In this document: positions 26,813 through 35,224 of the stretch, one piece after another
Numbering within the stretch: the stretch's first letter is position 1
How the letters are laid out: the number at the start of each line of letters is the position of its first letter
Notes under the pieces: model-generated
The model's database searches: none
What the model was told of the DNA's origin: nothing
The model's input: only the letters and a program-made list of their open reading frames with translations
Translations under genes and position numbers: made by a program
Assembly (NCBI GenBank): GCA_045110675.1
Contig: JBGCGJ010000018.1
Span: forward strand, 1-64,000
From: JBALVT01 sp045110675
Lineage (GTDB): Bacteria; Pseudomonadota; Gammaproteobacteria; Pseudomonadales; Halieaceae
Reading direction: 5' to 3'
DNA length: 64,000 nt

Positions 26813-27535
26813 ATGTTAAACAAAAAATTACTTCCCGCAGCACTAGCAACCTCACTTCTCGCCGGCGCCACAGCTGCCCAGGCGGAAATGGAGATTAGTG
26901 CCAATGTCGCTCTGACCACTGATTACAAGTTCCGCGGTATTTCCCAGTCCGACGAGTCACCTGCTCTGCAAGGTGGTTTTGACCTGGCATTCGACAACGG
27001 TATGTACGTTGGAACATGGGCATCCAGCGTTGATTTCGATACCAATGGTGATGGATTCGACGGTTCTTTGGAGCTGGATTACTACGTGGGTTGGGGCGGA
27101 GAAATCTCCGATTCAGTGGGTGTCGATGTCGGCATTCTCTACTACTCCTACCCAGGTGATGATGGCGCCGATGGTGACTATCTGGAATTCTACGGCAGCG
27201 TGTCAATTGCCGACGGCACTTTGGGCTTTGCGTATTCAGATGATTACTACGGCGAGACCGATACTTTCTACTATCTCTACGGTGACTACAGCTTTTCACT
27301 GGGCGAAAACCTCTCCCTGGACCTGCACGTTGGCTATAACGATCTCGACGAAGACGGCGGATTTTTATCTGACGGACAAGACTCCTACGTTGATTACTCA
27401 GTGGGTTTGAGCACCTCTTTTGCGAGCGTGGATTTGTCGCTTGCAGTGGTAGGAACTGATCTCGACGAAGAAGAAGTGTTCGGTACCGATTGGGGCGAAG
27501 ACAGCGTGATCTTTACCATCTCAAAGAGCATGTAG
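26813..27535 (+). CDS. TorF-family putative porin
   Basis: Outer-membrane protein of 240 residues with a signal peptide ending AAQA. The mature start ISANVALTTDYKFRGISQSD is the diagnostic opening of TIGR02001/TorF proteins (gcw_chp). The rest alternates beta strands with many D, G and Y residues, and ends VIFTISKSM. Such porins often sit beside glnK-amtB. Its place directly behind the sigma54 promoter suggests it lets nitrogen compounds cross the outer membrane when nitrogen is scarce. The exact solute is unknown. TGGAGATT is the ribosome site. Confidence 0.9.
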   Translation: MLNKKLLPAALATSLLAGATAAQAEMEISANVALTTDYKFRGISQSDESPALQGGFDLAFDNGMYVGTWASSVDFDTNGDGFDGSLELDYYVGWGGEISDSVGVDVGILYYSYPGDDGADGDYLEFYGSVSIADGTLGFAYSDDYYGETDTFYYLYGDYSFSLGENLSLDLHVGYNDLDEDGGFLSDGQDSYVDYSVGLSTSFASVDLSLAVVGTDLDEEEVFGTDWGEDSVIFTISKSM

Positions 27536-27586
27536 TTCTCATACCGCTCGCGTTTTTTTAGTACTCACTAAGAACTGGAAACACCC

Positions 27587-27604
27587 GGCGCTCCGAGGAG
27601 CGCC
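27587..27604 (+). other. Perfect hairpin in the porin-glnK intergenic gap
   Basis: GGCGCTCC-GA-GGAGCGCC can pair as seven bp around a CGAG tetraloop. No T-run follows, so it is more likely a transcript-processing or stabilising stem that sets different levels of porin and glnK-amtB mRNA than a full terminator. Confidence 0.55.
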
Positions 27605-27627
27605 ATACCCTCAAGTAGGAGAAATTC

Positions 27628-27966
27628 ATGAAATTAATCACGGCTATTGTTAAGCCATTCAAACTCGATGATGTACGTGAAGCCCTCTCAGAAATTGGCG
27701 TTCAGGGCATTACCGTTACAGAAGTGAAGGGTTTTGGTCGGCAGAAGGGCCACACCGAGTTGTATCGCGGTGCAGAGTACGTTGTCGACTTCCTGCCGAA
27801 AGTCAAAATTGAAGTAGCGGTAGGTTCGGCGTTAGTCGACCAAACCATAGAAGCGATCACTAAAGCTGCCAACACCGGAAAAATCGGCGATGGAAAGGTC
27901 TTTGTAACCGCATTGGAACAGGTGATTCGAATTCGTACCGGTGAAACCGGCGAAGACGCAATCTAA
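27628..27966 (+). CDS. glnK: PII nitrogen-regulatory protein (GlnK type)
   Basis: A 112-residue PII signal protein. The uridylylated tyrosine is in the T-loop HTELYRGAEYVVDF (Tyr51 by the family's numbering). The B-loop TGKIGDGKVFV binds ATP/2-oxoglutarate and IRIRTGETG is the C-loop. It lies directly before amtB (31-nt gap), which marks it as GlnK: it would bind and close AmtB when ammonium is plentiful. The ribosome site is TAGGAG. Confidence 0.96.
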   Translation: MKLITAIVKPFKLDDVREALSEIGVQGITVTEVKGFGRQKGHTELYRGAEYVVDFLPKVKIEVAVGSALVDQTIEAITKAANTGKIGDGKVFVTALEQVIRIRTGETGEDAI

Positions 27967-27997
27967 ACCTCCAGACTAATAGAAGAGAGTAACTCCC

Positions 27998-29245
27998 ATG
28001 GAAAACGAAATTTTTCAACTACAGTATGCGCTGGATACCTTTTACTTCCTGATATGTGGCGCATTGGTAATGTGGATGGCCGCCGGCTTCTCCATGTTGG
28101 AAGCGGGCTTGGTTCGCTCCAAAAACACGACGGAAATTTTGACTAAAAACGTCGCCCTGTACGCAATTGCCAGCATCATGTATATGATTTGTGGCTACTC
28201 GATTATGTACGGCGGTGGCGATTTCTCACTGTTCTTGAGTGGCATAGTCGGCGACGGCGTTGAGGGTGCCGAGGAAGCGGCAACTTATGCGCCCTCTGCA
28301 GACTTCTTCTTCCAGGTAGTCTTTGTCGCTACGGCGATGTCCATCGTCTCAGGTGCGGTCGCAGAGCGCATGAAGCTCTGGGCTTTCCTGGTCTTTGCCG
28401 TAGTGATGACCGGTTTCATCTACCCGATGGAAGGAAGCTGGACTTGGGGTGGCGAAGCGGTATTCGGCATGTACACCCTTGGCGATCTTGGCTTTCTCGA
28501 CTTCGCTGGCTCAGGCATTGTTCACATGGCCGGTGCGGCTGCTGCTTTGGCAGGTGTTCTGCTAGTGGGTGCCCGTAAAGGTAAATACGGTGCTGATGGG
28601 TCTGTTAAGGCTATCCCAGGCGCAAACCTGCCGATGGCTACTTTGGGTACCTTCATCCTCTGGATGGGTTGGTTCGGATTCAACGGTGGTTCGGTGTTGG
28701 CGACAGCCAGTGTCGAGTCTGCAAACGCAGTTGCCGTCGTATTCATGAACACTAACGCAGCAGCAGCTGGCGGCCTGGTTGCAGCGCTGATCACCGCTCG
28801 ACTGGTGTTTGGCAAAGCGGATTTAACCATGGCACTGAACGGCGCTCTGGCTGGATTGGTCGCCATTACTGCCGGCCCGGACACACCTACACCTCTCCAG
28901 GCAACCGTGTTTGGTGGTATCGGTGGCATCCTGGTCGTGTTCTCCATCCTGACACTGGACAAGCTTAAAATTGATGATCCCGTCGGTGCTATCTCGGTGC
29001 ACGGTGTGGTGGGTCTGTTGGGTTTGCTCCTCGTGCCAATCACCAATCCTGAGAATTCATCATTCAGCGGCCAGATCATCGGTGCTTTGACTATCTTCGG
29101 TTGGGTCTTTGTGACCAGCCTGGTGACCTTCAGCATTATCAAAGCTGTTATCGGACTGCGAGTCTCTGAAGAGGAAGAGTACGAAGGTGTTGATCTCTCT
29201 GAATGTGGAATGGAAGCCTATCCAGAGTTCACCAGCAATTCCTAG
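27998..29245 (+). CDS. amtB: Ammonium transporter AmtB
   Basis: Inner-membrane ammonium channel of 415 residues with eleven predicted helices. Family marks include DTFYFLICGALVMWMAAGFS near the N-terminus, AGSGIVHMAGAAAALAG with the first pore histidine, FNGGSVLA, and ISVHGVVGLLGLL with the second pore histidine. The C-tail SEEEEYEGVDLSECGMEAYPEF is the cytoplasmic region that docks GlnK. There is no cleaved signal peptide, which differs from E. coli. The gene is followed by a strong terminator. Confidence 0.96.
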   Translation: MENEIFQLQYALDTFYFLICGALVMWMAAGFSMLEAGLVRSKNTTEILTKNVALYAIASIMYMICGYSIMYGGGDFSLFLSGIVGDGVEGAEEAATYAPSADFFFQVVFVATAMSIVSGAVAERMKLWAFLVFAVVMTGFIYPMEGSWTWGGEAVFGMYTLGDLGFLDFAGSGIVHMAGAAAALAGVLLVGARKGKYGADGSVKAIPGANLPMATLGTFILWMGWFGFNGGSVLATASVESANAVAVVFMNTNAAAAGGLVAALITARLVFGKADLTMALNGALAGLVAITAGPDTPTPLQATVFGGIGGILVVFSILTLDKLKIDDPVGAISVHGVVGLLGLLLVPITNPENSSFSGQIIGALTIFGWVFVTSLVTFSIIKAVIGLRVSEEEEYEGVDLSECGMEAYPEFTSNS

Positions 29246-29283
29246 GTTCATATCCAGGTAAGCGCATTGCAGAATGCGAGTTT

Positions 29284-29310
29284 AGGGTCCCGTTTGGGAC
29301 CCTTTTTTTT
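29284..29310 (+). terminator. Intrinsic terminator after amtB
   Basis: GGGTCCC (29285-29291), loop GTTT, GGGACCC (29296-29302), then eight T. A textbook Rho-independent terminator ending the porin-glnK-amtB transcript before the second PII gene. Confidence 0.96.
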
Positions 29311-29393
29311 GGCCTGATATTTCCAATGAACCCTTGTCATTCTCTGCCTGCAATAGATAATAGCTGCTCCTCCCAGAAAGGAGATTTGCGGGA

Positions 29394-29732
29394 ATGAAAC
29401 TGGTTACGGCGATTATCAAACCATTCAAAATGGATGACGTGCGCTCTGCACTGTCGGATATTGGGGTGCAGGGTATTACAGTGACTGAGGTGAAGGGCTT
29501 TGGCCGTCAGCGCGGCCATACTGAGCTCTACCGGGGTGCGGAATACGTGGTAGATTTTTTACCAAAGCTTAAGCTGGAAATTGCGGTGGGTGATGCTCAG
29601 GTGGAAGCTACCATTGATGCTATCGTGCAGTCGGCCAATACTGGAAAAATTGGAGACGGCAAGATTTTTGTTTCAGATATGGAACAAGTGATTCGTATCA
29701 GAACAGGCGAGACGGGTGAGGAAGCTATTTAG
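29394..29732 (+). CDS. Second PII nitrogen-regulatory protein
   Basis: A 112-residue PII protein, about 80% identical by eye to the GlnK encoded 1.8 kb upstream. It keeps the T-loop HTELYRGAEYVVDF, TGKIGDGKIFV and IRIRTGETGEEAI. It lies beyond the amtB terminator with its own ribosome site (AAAGGAGAT), so it is probably expressed separately. It is either the GlnB of this organism or a second GlnK; sequence alone does not decide. The two genes look like a local duplication flanking amtB. Confidence 0.95.
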   Translation: MKLVTAIIKPFKMDDVRSALSDIGVQGITVTEVKGFGRQRGHTELYRGAEYVVDFLPKLKLEIAVGDAQVEATIDAIVQSANTGKIGDGKIFVSDMEQVIRIRTGETGEEAI

Positions 29733-29769
29733 TCTTTGTGCCACTTTAACTAAAAAGGAAGTTACTATT

Positions 29770-29970
29770 ATGAAGAGCAGATCTATTTTGTCAGCCACTT
29801 TGTTCGCTGTGATCTTTAGTCTAACGGCATGCGGAGGTGGTTCCACTACGGTTCAGCAGATCGACACGCAGGGTCAGCAATTGTTGGATTTAAAAGAGGC
29901 CTATGACAAGGGCGTGATCACCGCCAAAGAGTACGAAAAAACCAAAGCAAAAATACTCAAACAACGTTAG
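29770..29970 (+). CDS. Small SHOCT-domain lipoprotein
   Basis: A 66-residue lipoprotein. ATG at 29770 follows AAGGAAG; the longer frame from 29716 begins inside the PII gene and is rejected. The signal peptide ends LTAC, followed by GGGSTT. The C-terminal third (LLDLKEAYDKGVITAKEYEKTKAKIL) is a SHOCT oligomerisation motif. Function unknown; it may be cotranscribed with the PII gene (37-nt gap). It ends 11 nt from the convergent HAD gene. Confidence 0.85.
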   Translation: MKSRSILSATLFAVIFSLTACGGGSTTVQQIDTQGQQLLDLKEAYDKGVITAKEYEKTKAKILKQR

Positions 29971-29981
29971 CGATATTCGAC

Positions 29982-30695
29982 TCACCGTGAATTGATAATG
30001 TCCTCAATTGCGGTGGGCAATTTTTCTAGTGAGTCGATGTCTCGATCAGCCCTCTGAATATTGGGCCACTCTTCCGCTTGTGAGTTCATCCAGATAGTGT
30101 ACATCCCAACTTCTTGTGCTGCTTGTATGTCGTGGTGTGGGTTGTCACCTACATGAATAATTTCGTGGGCACCGGCACCTGTTTTTTCCATGGCGGCATG
30201 AAACATGTCCGGTGCCGGTTTGCTGGCATCAAGGTCCTCGGCTAAAAAGGCGAAATCGAAATACTCGGCAGCGTCCGTTTTGTAGATATCCGCATTGCCG
30301 TTGGTGAGTGCGCCGAGTGTGTACTGTCCGGCCAGCCGCTGCAGTACATCCAGCGCCTCTTCGTAAAGCACGACTTCGTGACGCAAATCCAGAAACACGT
30401 TAAAAGCTTGCTCTGCACCGGAAAGAGATTCCTGTTCGCTAAAGCCGGCGGCTATTTGCATCTCATAAAGTAGCTGTATCCGAATTTTACTGATCTGGTG
30501 TGCGAGTTCTGGATGGCGTTTCCACACAGACTTCTTCAGCTCCCACAGCGCATCGTGATCATAGTGTTCAATGGTGCCGGGACGGTTCGCTAGCAGCCAC
30601 TGTCGCTGTCCCTCCTCGGCGCGCAGCAACACTGGTTCAACTTGCCAGAGCGTGTTGTCCAAATCGAAGGTGATGACTTTTATGGGTTTGGGCAT
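29982..30695 (-). CDS. HAD-superfamily hydrolase (YigB-like)
   Basis: A 237-residue HAD phosphatase. ATG at 30695 (MPKPIKVITFDLDNTLW) is used; the frame runs to 31010 but overlaps xerC. Motif I is DLDNTLW (nucleophile and acid aspartates), motif II LTNGNAD, motif III the lysine in DASKPAPDMF, and motif IV HVGDNPHHDI. The sequence and its place directly after xerC (7-nt gap) match E. coli YigB, an FMN phosphatase. Substrate assignment rests on that analogy. Confidence 0.9.
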   Translation of the reverse strand: MPKPIKVITFDLDNTLWQVEPVLLRAEEGQRQWLLANRPGTIEHYDHDALWELKKSVWKRHPELAHQISKIRIQLLYEMQIAAGFSEQESLSGAEQAFNVFLDLRHEVVLYEEALDVLQRLAGQYTLGALTNGNADIYKTDAAEYFDFAFLAEDLDASKPAPDMFHAAMEKTGAGAHEIIHVGDNPHHDIQAAQEVGMYTIWMNSQAEEWPNIQRADRDIDSLEKLPTAIEDIINSR

Positions 30696-30702
30696 ACTCT
30701 CG

Positions 30703-31620
30703 CTATTCTGATTTACTGCGTTTGGCTCTGGGGTGGGCTTTGTCGTAGACCTTGGACAAATGTTGGAAGTCCAGGTGTGTGTATATTTGCGTGGTGGATA
30801 TATTTGCGTGCCCCAGCAATTCTTGCACGGCTCGAAGATCACCGCTGGATTCCAGCATATGGCTGGCGAAGGAATGGCGAAGCATATGGGGGTGCACGTC
30901 CTGGTGCATGCCGCTTTTTCTGCCCTGTAATTTGAGCCTTGCCTGTATACTGCGTACGCTAATTCGTTTACCGCGGTTGCTGATAAAAAGTGCCTGAGCC
31001 GCATCCGCATTCGCGGTGGACCCCGGTCTTACCCGCAACCAGGCTTCAATGGCCTTCAGGGCCACAGATCCAATGGGTACGGTGCGAGTCTTATTTCCCT
31101 TGCCGGTCACAGTCAAAAGCTGGGAGTGCCGATCGATATCGTGGAGGTTAATGGCCACCAGCTCTGCCAGCCGTAAGCCAGAGGAATAGAACAGCTCAGC
31201 GATAGCACTGTCGCGCAGGGCGATATCAGAGCCGGGTTCAAACTCCAGAAATTGATTGACCTGGTCGGCATCTAGTGTTTTTGGAAGCTTGCGTGGTTTT
31301 CGTGGCGCCTGGATGGCGGCGGCGGGATTGCGCTGTTGACCCGTTTCTTGCCCGAGATAATTGAAGTAGGAACGGCTGGCCGAGAGGCTGCGCTGAATGC
31401 TGCCACCCGCAAGGCCGCGCCGATGCATTTGGCCAACCCACTGCCTTATATCCTCTTCTTTGATTGCACTGTTTGTCGATATATTGCGTTGCTTGCAATA
31501 GCTCTCCAAAGACAACAAGTCCCTGCGGTAGTTGCTGAGGGTGTGCGGCGAAAGCTGCCTGACATCGCGCAGGTATTCCAGGAATTGGCCGGTCGTGTAA
31601 GTGATTTCCGATTCGGCCAT
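30703..31620 (-). CDS. xerC: Tyrosine recombinase XerC
   Basis: A 305-residue tyrosine recombinase acting with XerD at dif to resolve chromosome dimers. ATG at 31620 (MAESEITYTTGQF) is preferred over 31671, which overlaps the DUF484 gene. The N-terminal SAM-like domain has LSPHTLSNYRRDL. The catalytic set is visible: Arg in SSGLRLAEL, Lys in TGKGNKTR, HxxR in HMLRHSFA, His in LGHANISTT and Tyr in IYTHLD. The dapF-DUF484-xerC-HAD order is the widely conserved xerC cluster, so XerC rather than XerD. Confidence 0.94.
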   Translation of the reverse strand: MAESEITYTTGQFLEYLRDVRQLSPHTLSNYRRDLLSLESYCKQRNISTNSAIKEEDIRQWVGQMHRRGLAGGSIQRSLSASRSYFNYLGQETGQQRNPAAAIQAPRKPRKLPKTLDADQVNQFLEFEPGSDIALRDSAIAELFYSSGLRLAELVAINLHDIDRHSQLLTVTGKGNKTRTVPIGSVALKAIEAWLRVRPGSTANADAAQALFISNRGKRISVRSIQARLKLQGRKSGMHQDVHPHMLRHSFASHMLESSGDLRAVQELLGHANISTTQIYTHLDFQHLSKVYDKAHPRAKRSKSE

Positions 31621-31633
31621 GTTCTCGGTGTCT

Positions 31634-32329
31634 TTAGTGTTCGAGTCGCGGCAAAATTCGGATGATGACATCGGCGATATGGGTGAGAAACACGGTGCCC
31701 ATTGAGCTGCTGTAGCGGCTGGCGTCTGAACTACCGACGGCGATGATACCCAGCTCTCTCTCTTTGTACATTGGCATTAGCGCTGCAGACCCTATCTCCC
31801 CTGTTTTTGGAAACAAGTAGGACAGTTCTTCTTTGCGCAAAGCGCCACACACGGCTTTACGGCCTCGAATAAGCGCACCTATCTGCGTCTTTGCACTTTC
31901 GAGTGTTTCGATTCTGCAGCTTCGGTCGTCGCTGGCGTCTTCTCCAAACAGAATCATGCTGGAGTGCTCTACCTTAAACTCGCTTTTCATAGAGTCGTTA
32001 AAAATTCTACTTAATTCACTGACAGATTGCGCTTCGAGCAATGAAAGCACCAGTGTTCTCGTCTGCTCGTAGAGCTTGTCATTATCCCTGGCGTTACCGG
32101 TCAGAGTATTCAAGCGGCGACGCATTTCTACATTGCGTTCGCGAAGCACTCCTACCTGTTTTTCGACCAGAGAGATGGCGCTGCCAGAAGCGTGTGATAT
32201 GTGTAGATAGTCGAGCATTTCCGGGTTGCGCTGCAGAAAGTCGGAATGCTCCATGAGGTAATCGCGAACCATGTCGTCATTGAGCTGCGCGATGTTAAGT
32301 GTTTCCAGTGGATCTGTTTTTCCAGACAT
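31634..32329 (-). CDS. DUF484-family GAF-like protein
   Basis: A 231-residue protein of the DUF484 family, found between dapF and xerC in many gammaproteobacteria (recalled; the E. coli yigA position). The N-terminal helix region DDMVRDYLMEHSDFLQRNPEML is the family signature. The middle LVEKQVGVLRERNVEMRRRL is a coiled coil. The C-terminal half is a GAF-like sensory fold ending FLTHIADVIIRILPRL. Cellular role unknown. It ends 13 nt before xerC. Confidence 0.92.
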   Translation of the reverse strand: MSGKTDPLETLNIAQLNDDMVRDYLMEHSDFLQRNPEMLDYLHISHASGSAISLVEKQVGVLRERNVEMRRRLNTLTGNARDNDKLYEQTRTLVLSLLEAQSVSELSRIFNDSMKSEFKVEHSSMILFGEDASDDRSCRIETLESAKTQIGALIRGRKAVCGALRKEELSYLFPKTGEIGSAALMPMYKERELGIIAVGSSDASRYSSSMGTVFLTHIADVIIRILPRLEH

Positions 32330-32389
32330 TGTTATTTTTCCCCAAGTTCGAAATTGTCTCGAAACAGTATCGAAACGCCCCAGCTAGCA

Positions 32390-33220
32390 TCAGATCAAAA
32401 TGCTACCTTCAAAAGAAACAGCGGTAGGCCCAGTCATCATGACGGGCTTGCCCTCACCATCCCACGATATAGAAAGCTTACCTCCAGGCAAGCTGACTGT
32501 CACGGTGTCTCGCAGCCAACCCTGCAAAATGCCATAAACAACCGCGGCGCAGGCGCCTGTTCCACAGGCCAGGGTTTCACCCGCTCCGCGCTCGAACACC
32601 CTAAGCTTGATTTGTGTATCGGAGATAACTTGCATAAAGCCCACGTTGGCTTTCTCAGGAAACTCGGGAGTTTTTTCAATGATCGGGCCCAGATGTTCGA
32701 GATCAGCTTTAACAATGTCATTGACCCGCAGCACACAGTGGGGGTTTCCCATTGAAACGGCACCGATTTCAAGATTCTGTCCATCCGCAGCAAGTTGGTA
32801 GCTAATTGCCCTGGAGCTCGCGAGGTAAGGAACATCTGCAGGCTCAAGCTTGGGTGCGCCCATGTTGACCTCCACCTTGTGACCCTCGCGCACCCTCAGC
32901 TCAATGGGACCCCCAGCGGTTTCAACGCGGATGACCTTCTTGGTGGTCAGCTTCTGTTCGCGCACAAATCGAGCGAAGCAGCGAGCACCGTTACCACACT
33001 GCTCAACCTCATTGCCATTGGCGTTGTAAATACGGTATCGAAAGTCCATTTCAGGCTGGGTGGGGGGCTCAACCACTAATACCTGATCGCAGCCCACGCC
33101 AAAATGCCGGTCCGCCAGTCGACGCACATGCTTGGGTTGCAAGTTGAAGTACTGGCTTATCAAGTCGATCATGACGAAATCGTTGCCGGCACCGTGCATT
33201 TTGGTAAATCGTAGTTGCAT
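32390..33220 (-). CDS. dapF: Diaminopimelate epimerase
   Basis: A 276-residue enzyme converting LL- to meso-diaminopimelate for lysine and peptidoglycan. It has the N-terminal FTKMHGAGNDFVMID, the first catalytic cysteine in EQCGNGARCF and the second in ETLACGTGACA, and the conserved GNPHCV. Length is normal. It lies 60 nt after lysA and before the DUF484 gene, consistent with a lysA-dapF-DUF484-xerC transcript. Confidence 0.97.
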   Translation of the reverse strand: MQLRFTKMHGAGNDFVMIDLISQYFNLQPKHVRRLADRHFGVGCDQVLVVEPPTQPEMDFRYRIYNANGNEVEQCGNGARCFARFVREQKLTTKKVIRVETAGGPIELRVREGHKVEVNMGAPKLEPADVPYLASSRAISYQLAADGQNLEIGAVSMGNPHCVLRVNDIVKADLEHLGPIIEKTPEFPEKANVGFMQVISDTQIKLRVFERGAGETLACGTGACAAVVYGILQGWLRDTVTVSLPGGKLSISWDGEGKPVMMTGPTAVSFEGSILI

Positions 33221-33283
33221 TATCTCAGTCGCATTACTTGTCCGTCGTGAGGATCTGCGGTTGCCACTGTCTTTCGCGGCGAT

Positions 33284-34534
33284 TTAGCCCGGCAGGGTAT
33301 TCTCTCCGCGCATAATATCAGCAATTGTCTCTCTTTCCCGCACCAGATAGGTTTTGGCTCCGTCCACCATGACTTCCGCCGCTCTAGGTCGGCTGTTGTA
33401 GTTGGAGCTCATGGTAAACCCGTAAGCTCCCGCGCCCTTGATTGCCAACAGGTCGCCCGTTTCTGGAGCCAGATCTCGGTTTTTACCCAGGAAATCGGCG
33501 GTTTCACACACTGGCCCGACGATATCCCAGTTGGCACTCTCTCGTCCCTCATATTCCTTGGCTGGTGCGATCTCGAGCCAGGCCTGGTAAAGGGCCGGGC
33601 GCAGCATATCGTTCATGGCGGCATCGACGAGAGCAAAGTTGTGGTCTTCGGTAGACTTTAAGTAGTCAACTCGGGTGAGTAATACGCCGGCGTTTGCGGA
33701 AATCGAGCGCCCCGGTTCAAACAGTAGTGTTAGCTCTCTGGAACCCACTTCTGCTCTGATTGCCGCGATGTATTCGCCAATGGTGGGCGGTTGTTCATCC
33801 TGGTAGCGCACTCCCAGACCGCCGCCTAAGTCCAGGTGGTGAATCACAATTCCCTGCTCTGCCAATGTGTCGACTAATGCCAGCAGCCGCTGGAGTGCGT
33901 CTATGAAGGGTGTCATCTCCGTGAGCTGTGAGCCAATATGGCAATCCAGGCCGACGACCTCAATATGGGGCAGTTCCGATGCGCGCTGATAGACTGCGAC
34001 AGCCCGATCAACAGCGATGCCAAATTTGTTTTCGCGCAAGCCTGTTGAGATATAGGGATGGGTTTTCGCGTCTACATCGGGGTTCACTCGCACAGAAATT
34101 CGAGCAGTTTTGCCCAGATCTGCCGCGACCTGACTCAGCACCTCCAGTTCACCCGCAGATTCTAAATTAAAGCACGCGATACCCAGCTCAAGCGCTCGGG
34201 TCATTTCGTCCGGCTTTTTTCCCACACCGGAAAACACCACTTTACCAGGGTCGCCACCGGCGGCGATGACCCGCTCAAGCTCGCCTTTTGAGACGATATC
34301 GAATCCAGCGCCAAGTCTTGCCAAAACATTCAGCACCGCGAGATTTGAGTTGGCCTTAACCGCGTAACAAATCAAGTGGGGAGCGCCTTCCAGAGCATTG
34401 GTGTATTGCGTGAAAGCCGTTTCCAAGGCTGCCCGTGAATAGACGTAACAGGGCGTTCCGAATTGTTCGGCGATGTCGTTGACCGCAACGTCCTCAGCAA
34501 ACAGCTGGCTATCGCGGTATGGAAAATAGTTCAT
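33284..34534 (-). CDS. lysA: Diaminopimelate decarboxylase
   Basis: A 416-residue PLP enzyme making L-lysine from meso-DAP. The PLP lysine is in CYAVKANSNLAVL near residue 59, the phosphate loop is in LDLGGGLGVRY, and GPVCETADFLGK gives the catalytic cysteine from the partner subunit. LFEPGRSISANAG is also typical. The gene lies between lptM and dapF on the same strand, as in Pseudomonas. Confidence 0.97.
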   Translation of the reverse strand: MNYFPYRDSQLFAEDVAVNDIAEQFGTPCYVYSRAALETAFTQYTNALEGAPHLICYAVKANSNLAVLNVLARLGAGFDIVSKGELERVIAAGGDPGKVVFSGVGKKPDEMTRALELGIACFNLESAGELEVLSQVAADLGKTARISVRVNPDVDAKTHPYISTGLRENKFGIAVDRAVAVYQRASELPHIEVVGLDCHIGSQLTEMTPFIDALQRLLALVDTLAEQGIVIHHLDLGGGLGVRYQDEQPPTIGEYIAAIRAEVGSRELTLLFEPGRSISANAGVLLTRVDYLKSTEDHNFALVDAAMNDMLRPALYQAWLEIAPAKEYEGRESANWDIVGPVCETADFLGKNRDLAPETGDLLAIKGAGAYGFTMSSNYNSRPRAAEVMVDGAKTYLVRERETIADIMRGENTLPG

Positions 34535-34611
34535 TGGGTACTCTCAAGGTCAAGGGAGATAGGAATTGCGCCAGGTTTGCTTTAGCTGTTTGGCGATTAA
34601 GTCTGGGCCGA

Positions 34612-34791
34612 TTAGACGGGTTTACTTTCTTCTGGAGCCGGCACAGGCAAATTCGCGGCAGGCGGCTCGGTCTCACTCGCCGGCTCAGCTTCGGGTAGAT
34701 ATAGGGGCCCTATCTGGCCGCAACCGCCCAGTCCAGAGAGACTGATTAATAAAAAACAGCCTGCGAAATTCGCGATGTATCGGCGGCGCAT
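34612..34791 (-). CDS. lptM: LptM (YifL) small lipoprotein
   Basis: A 59-codon gene found by reading the lower strand between lysA and cyaY. The protein starts MRRRYIANFAGCFLLISLSG, has the lipobox LGGC (Cys24), then the diagnostic GQIGPLYLPE of LptM/YifL, and ends with a proline- and glutamate-rich tail. In E. coli LptM helps LptD assemble with LptE by acting as an LPS mimic. It is divergent from cyaY (112-nt gap) and upstream of lysA, the usual context. Confidence 0.93.
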   Translation of the reverse strand: MRRRYIANFAGCFLLISLSGLGGCGQIGPLYLPEAEPASETEPPAANLPVPAPEESKPV

Positions 34792-34903
34792 GATGGTGAT
34801 CCGGTAAATAAAGCTGGCGATTATACCGTTGTGTGGTAACTGGTGCGAGCAGGCCGTATCATTAATACCTCAGGGGGATAACCCTCGCTTTTTGCAATCT
34901 GCC

Positions 34904-35224
34904 ATGACTGAATCTGAATTTAACGAGCACATCGATCAACTGTTTTACGCCCTGGAGCTCCGCCTTGATGAGATCGATTCGAATATGGATTATGAGGCCG
35001 GAGGTGGCGTTCTCACCCTCGAATTTGAAAGCGGATCCACTATGGTCTTTAGCCGGCAACCACCCACTAAACAACTGTGGTTGGCTACTCGCGCAGGGGG
35101 CTTTCACTTTGAGTTCGATGAATCGCTCAATGAGTGGTGTAACACTCGAGACCGGTCCCTGTTTAAGCCGTTTGTCGTCGATCAGATGAAGGAGCAGGGT
35201 GGTATTGAATTTTCCTGGGAATAA
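34904..35224 (+). CDS. cyaY: Frataxin-like iron protein CyaY
   Basis: A 106-residue CyaY. ATG at 34904 (MTESEFNEHIDQLF) gives the normal length; an upstream frame from 34829 is rejected. Family traits: an acidic first helix (DQLFYALELRLDEID), the strand GVLTLEFESGSTMVFSRQPP, and QLWLATRAGGFHF. It binds iron and modulates Fe-S cluster assembly with IscS. The DUF3187 gene overlaps its end by 26 nt. Confidence 0.95.
   Translation: MTESEFNEHIDQLFYALELRLDEIDSNMDYEAGGGVLTLEFESGSTMVFSRQPPTKQLWLATRAGGFHFEFDESLNEWCNTRDRSLFKPFVVDQMKEQGGIEFSWE

Noticed and set aside
29716..29769. Longer start for the SHOCT lipoprotein overlapping the PII gene
   Set aside because: The downstream ATG has a better ribosome site and places the signal peptide at the N-terminus.
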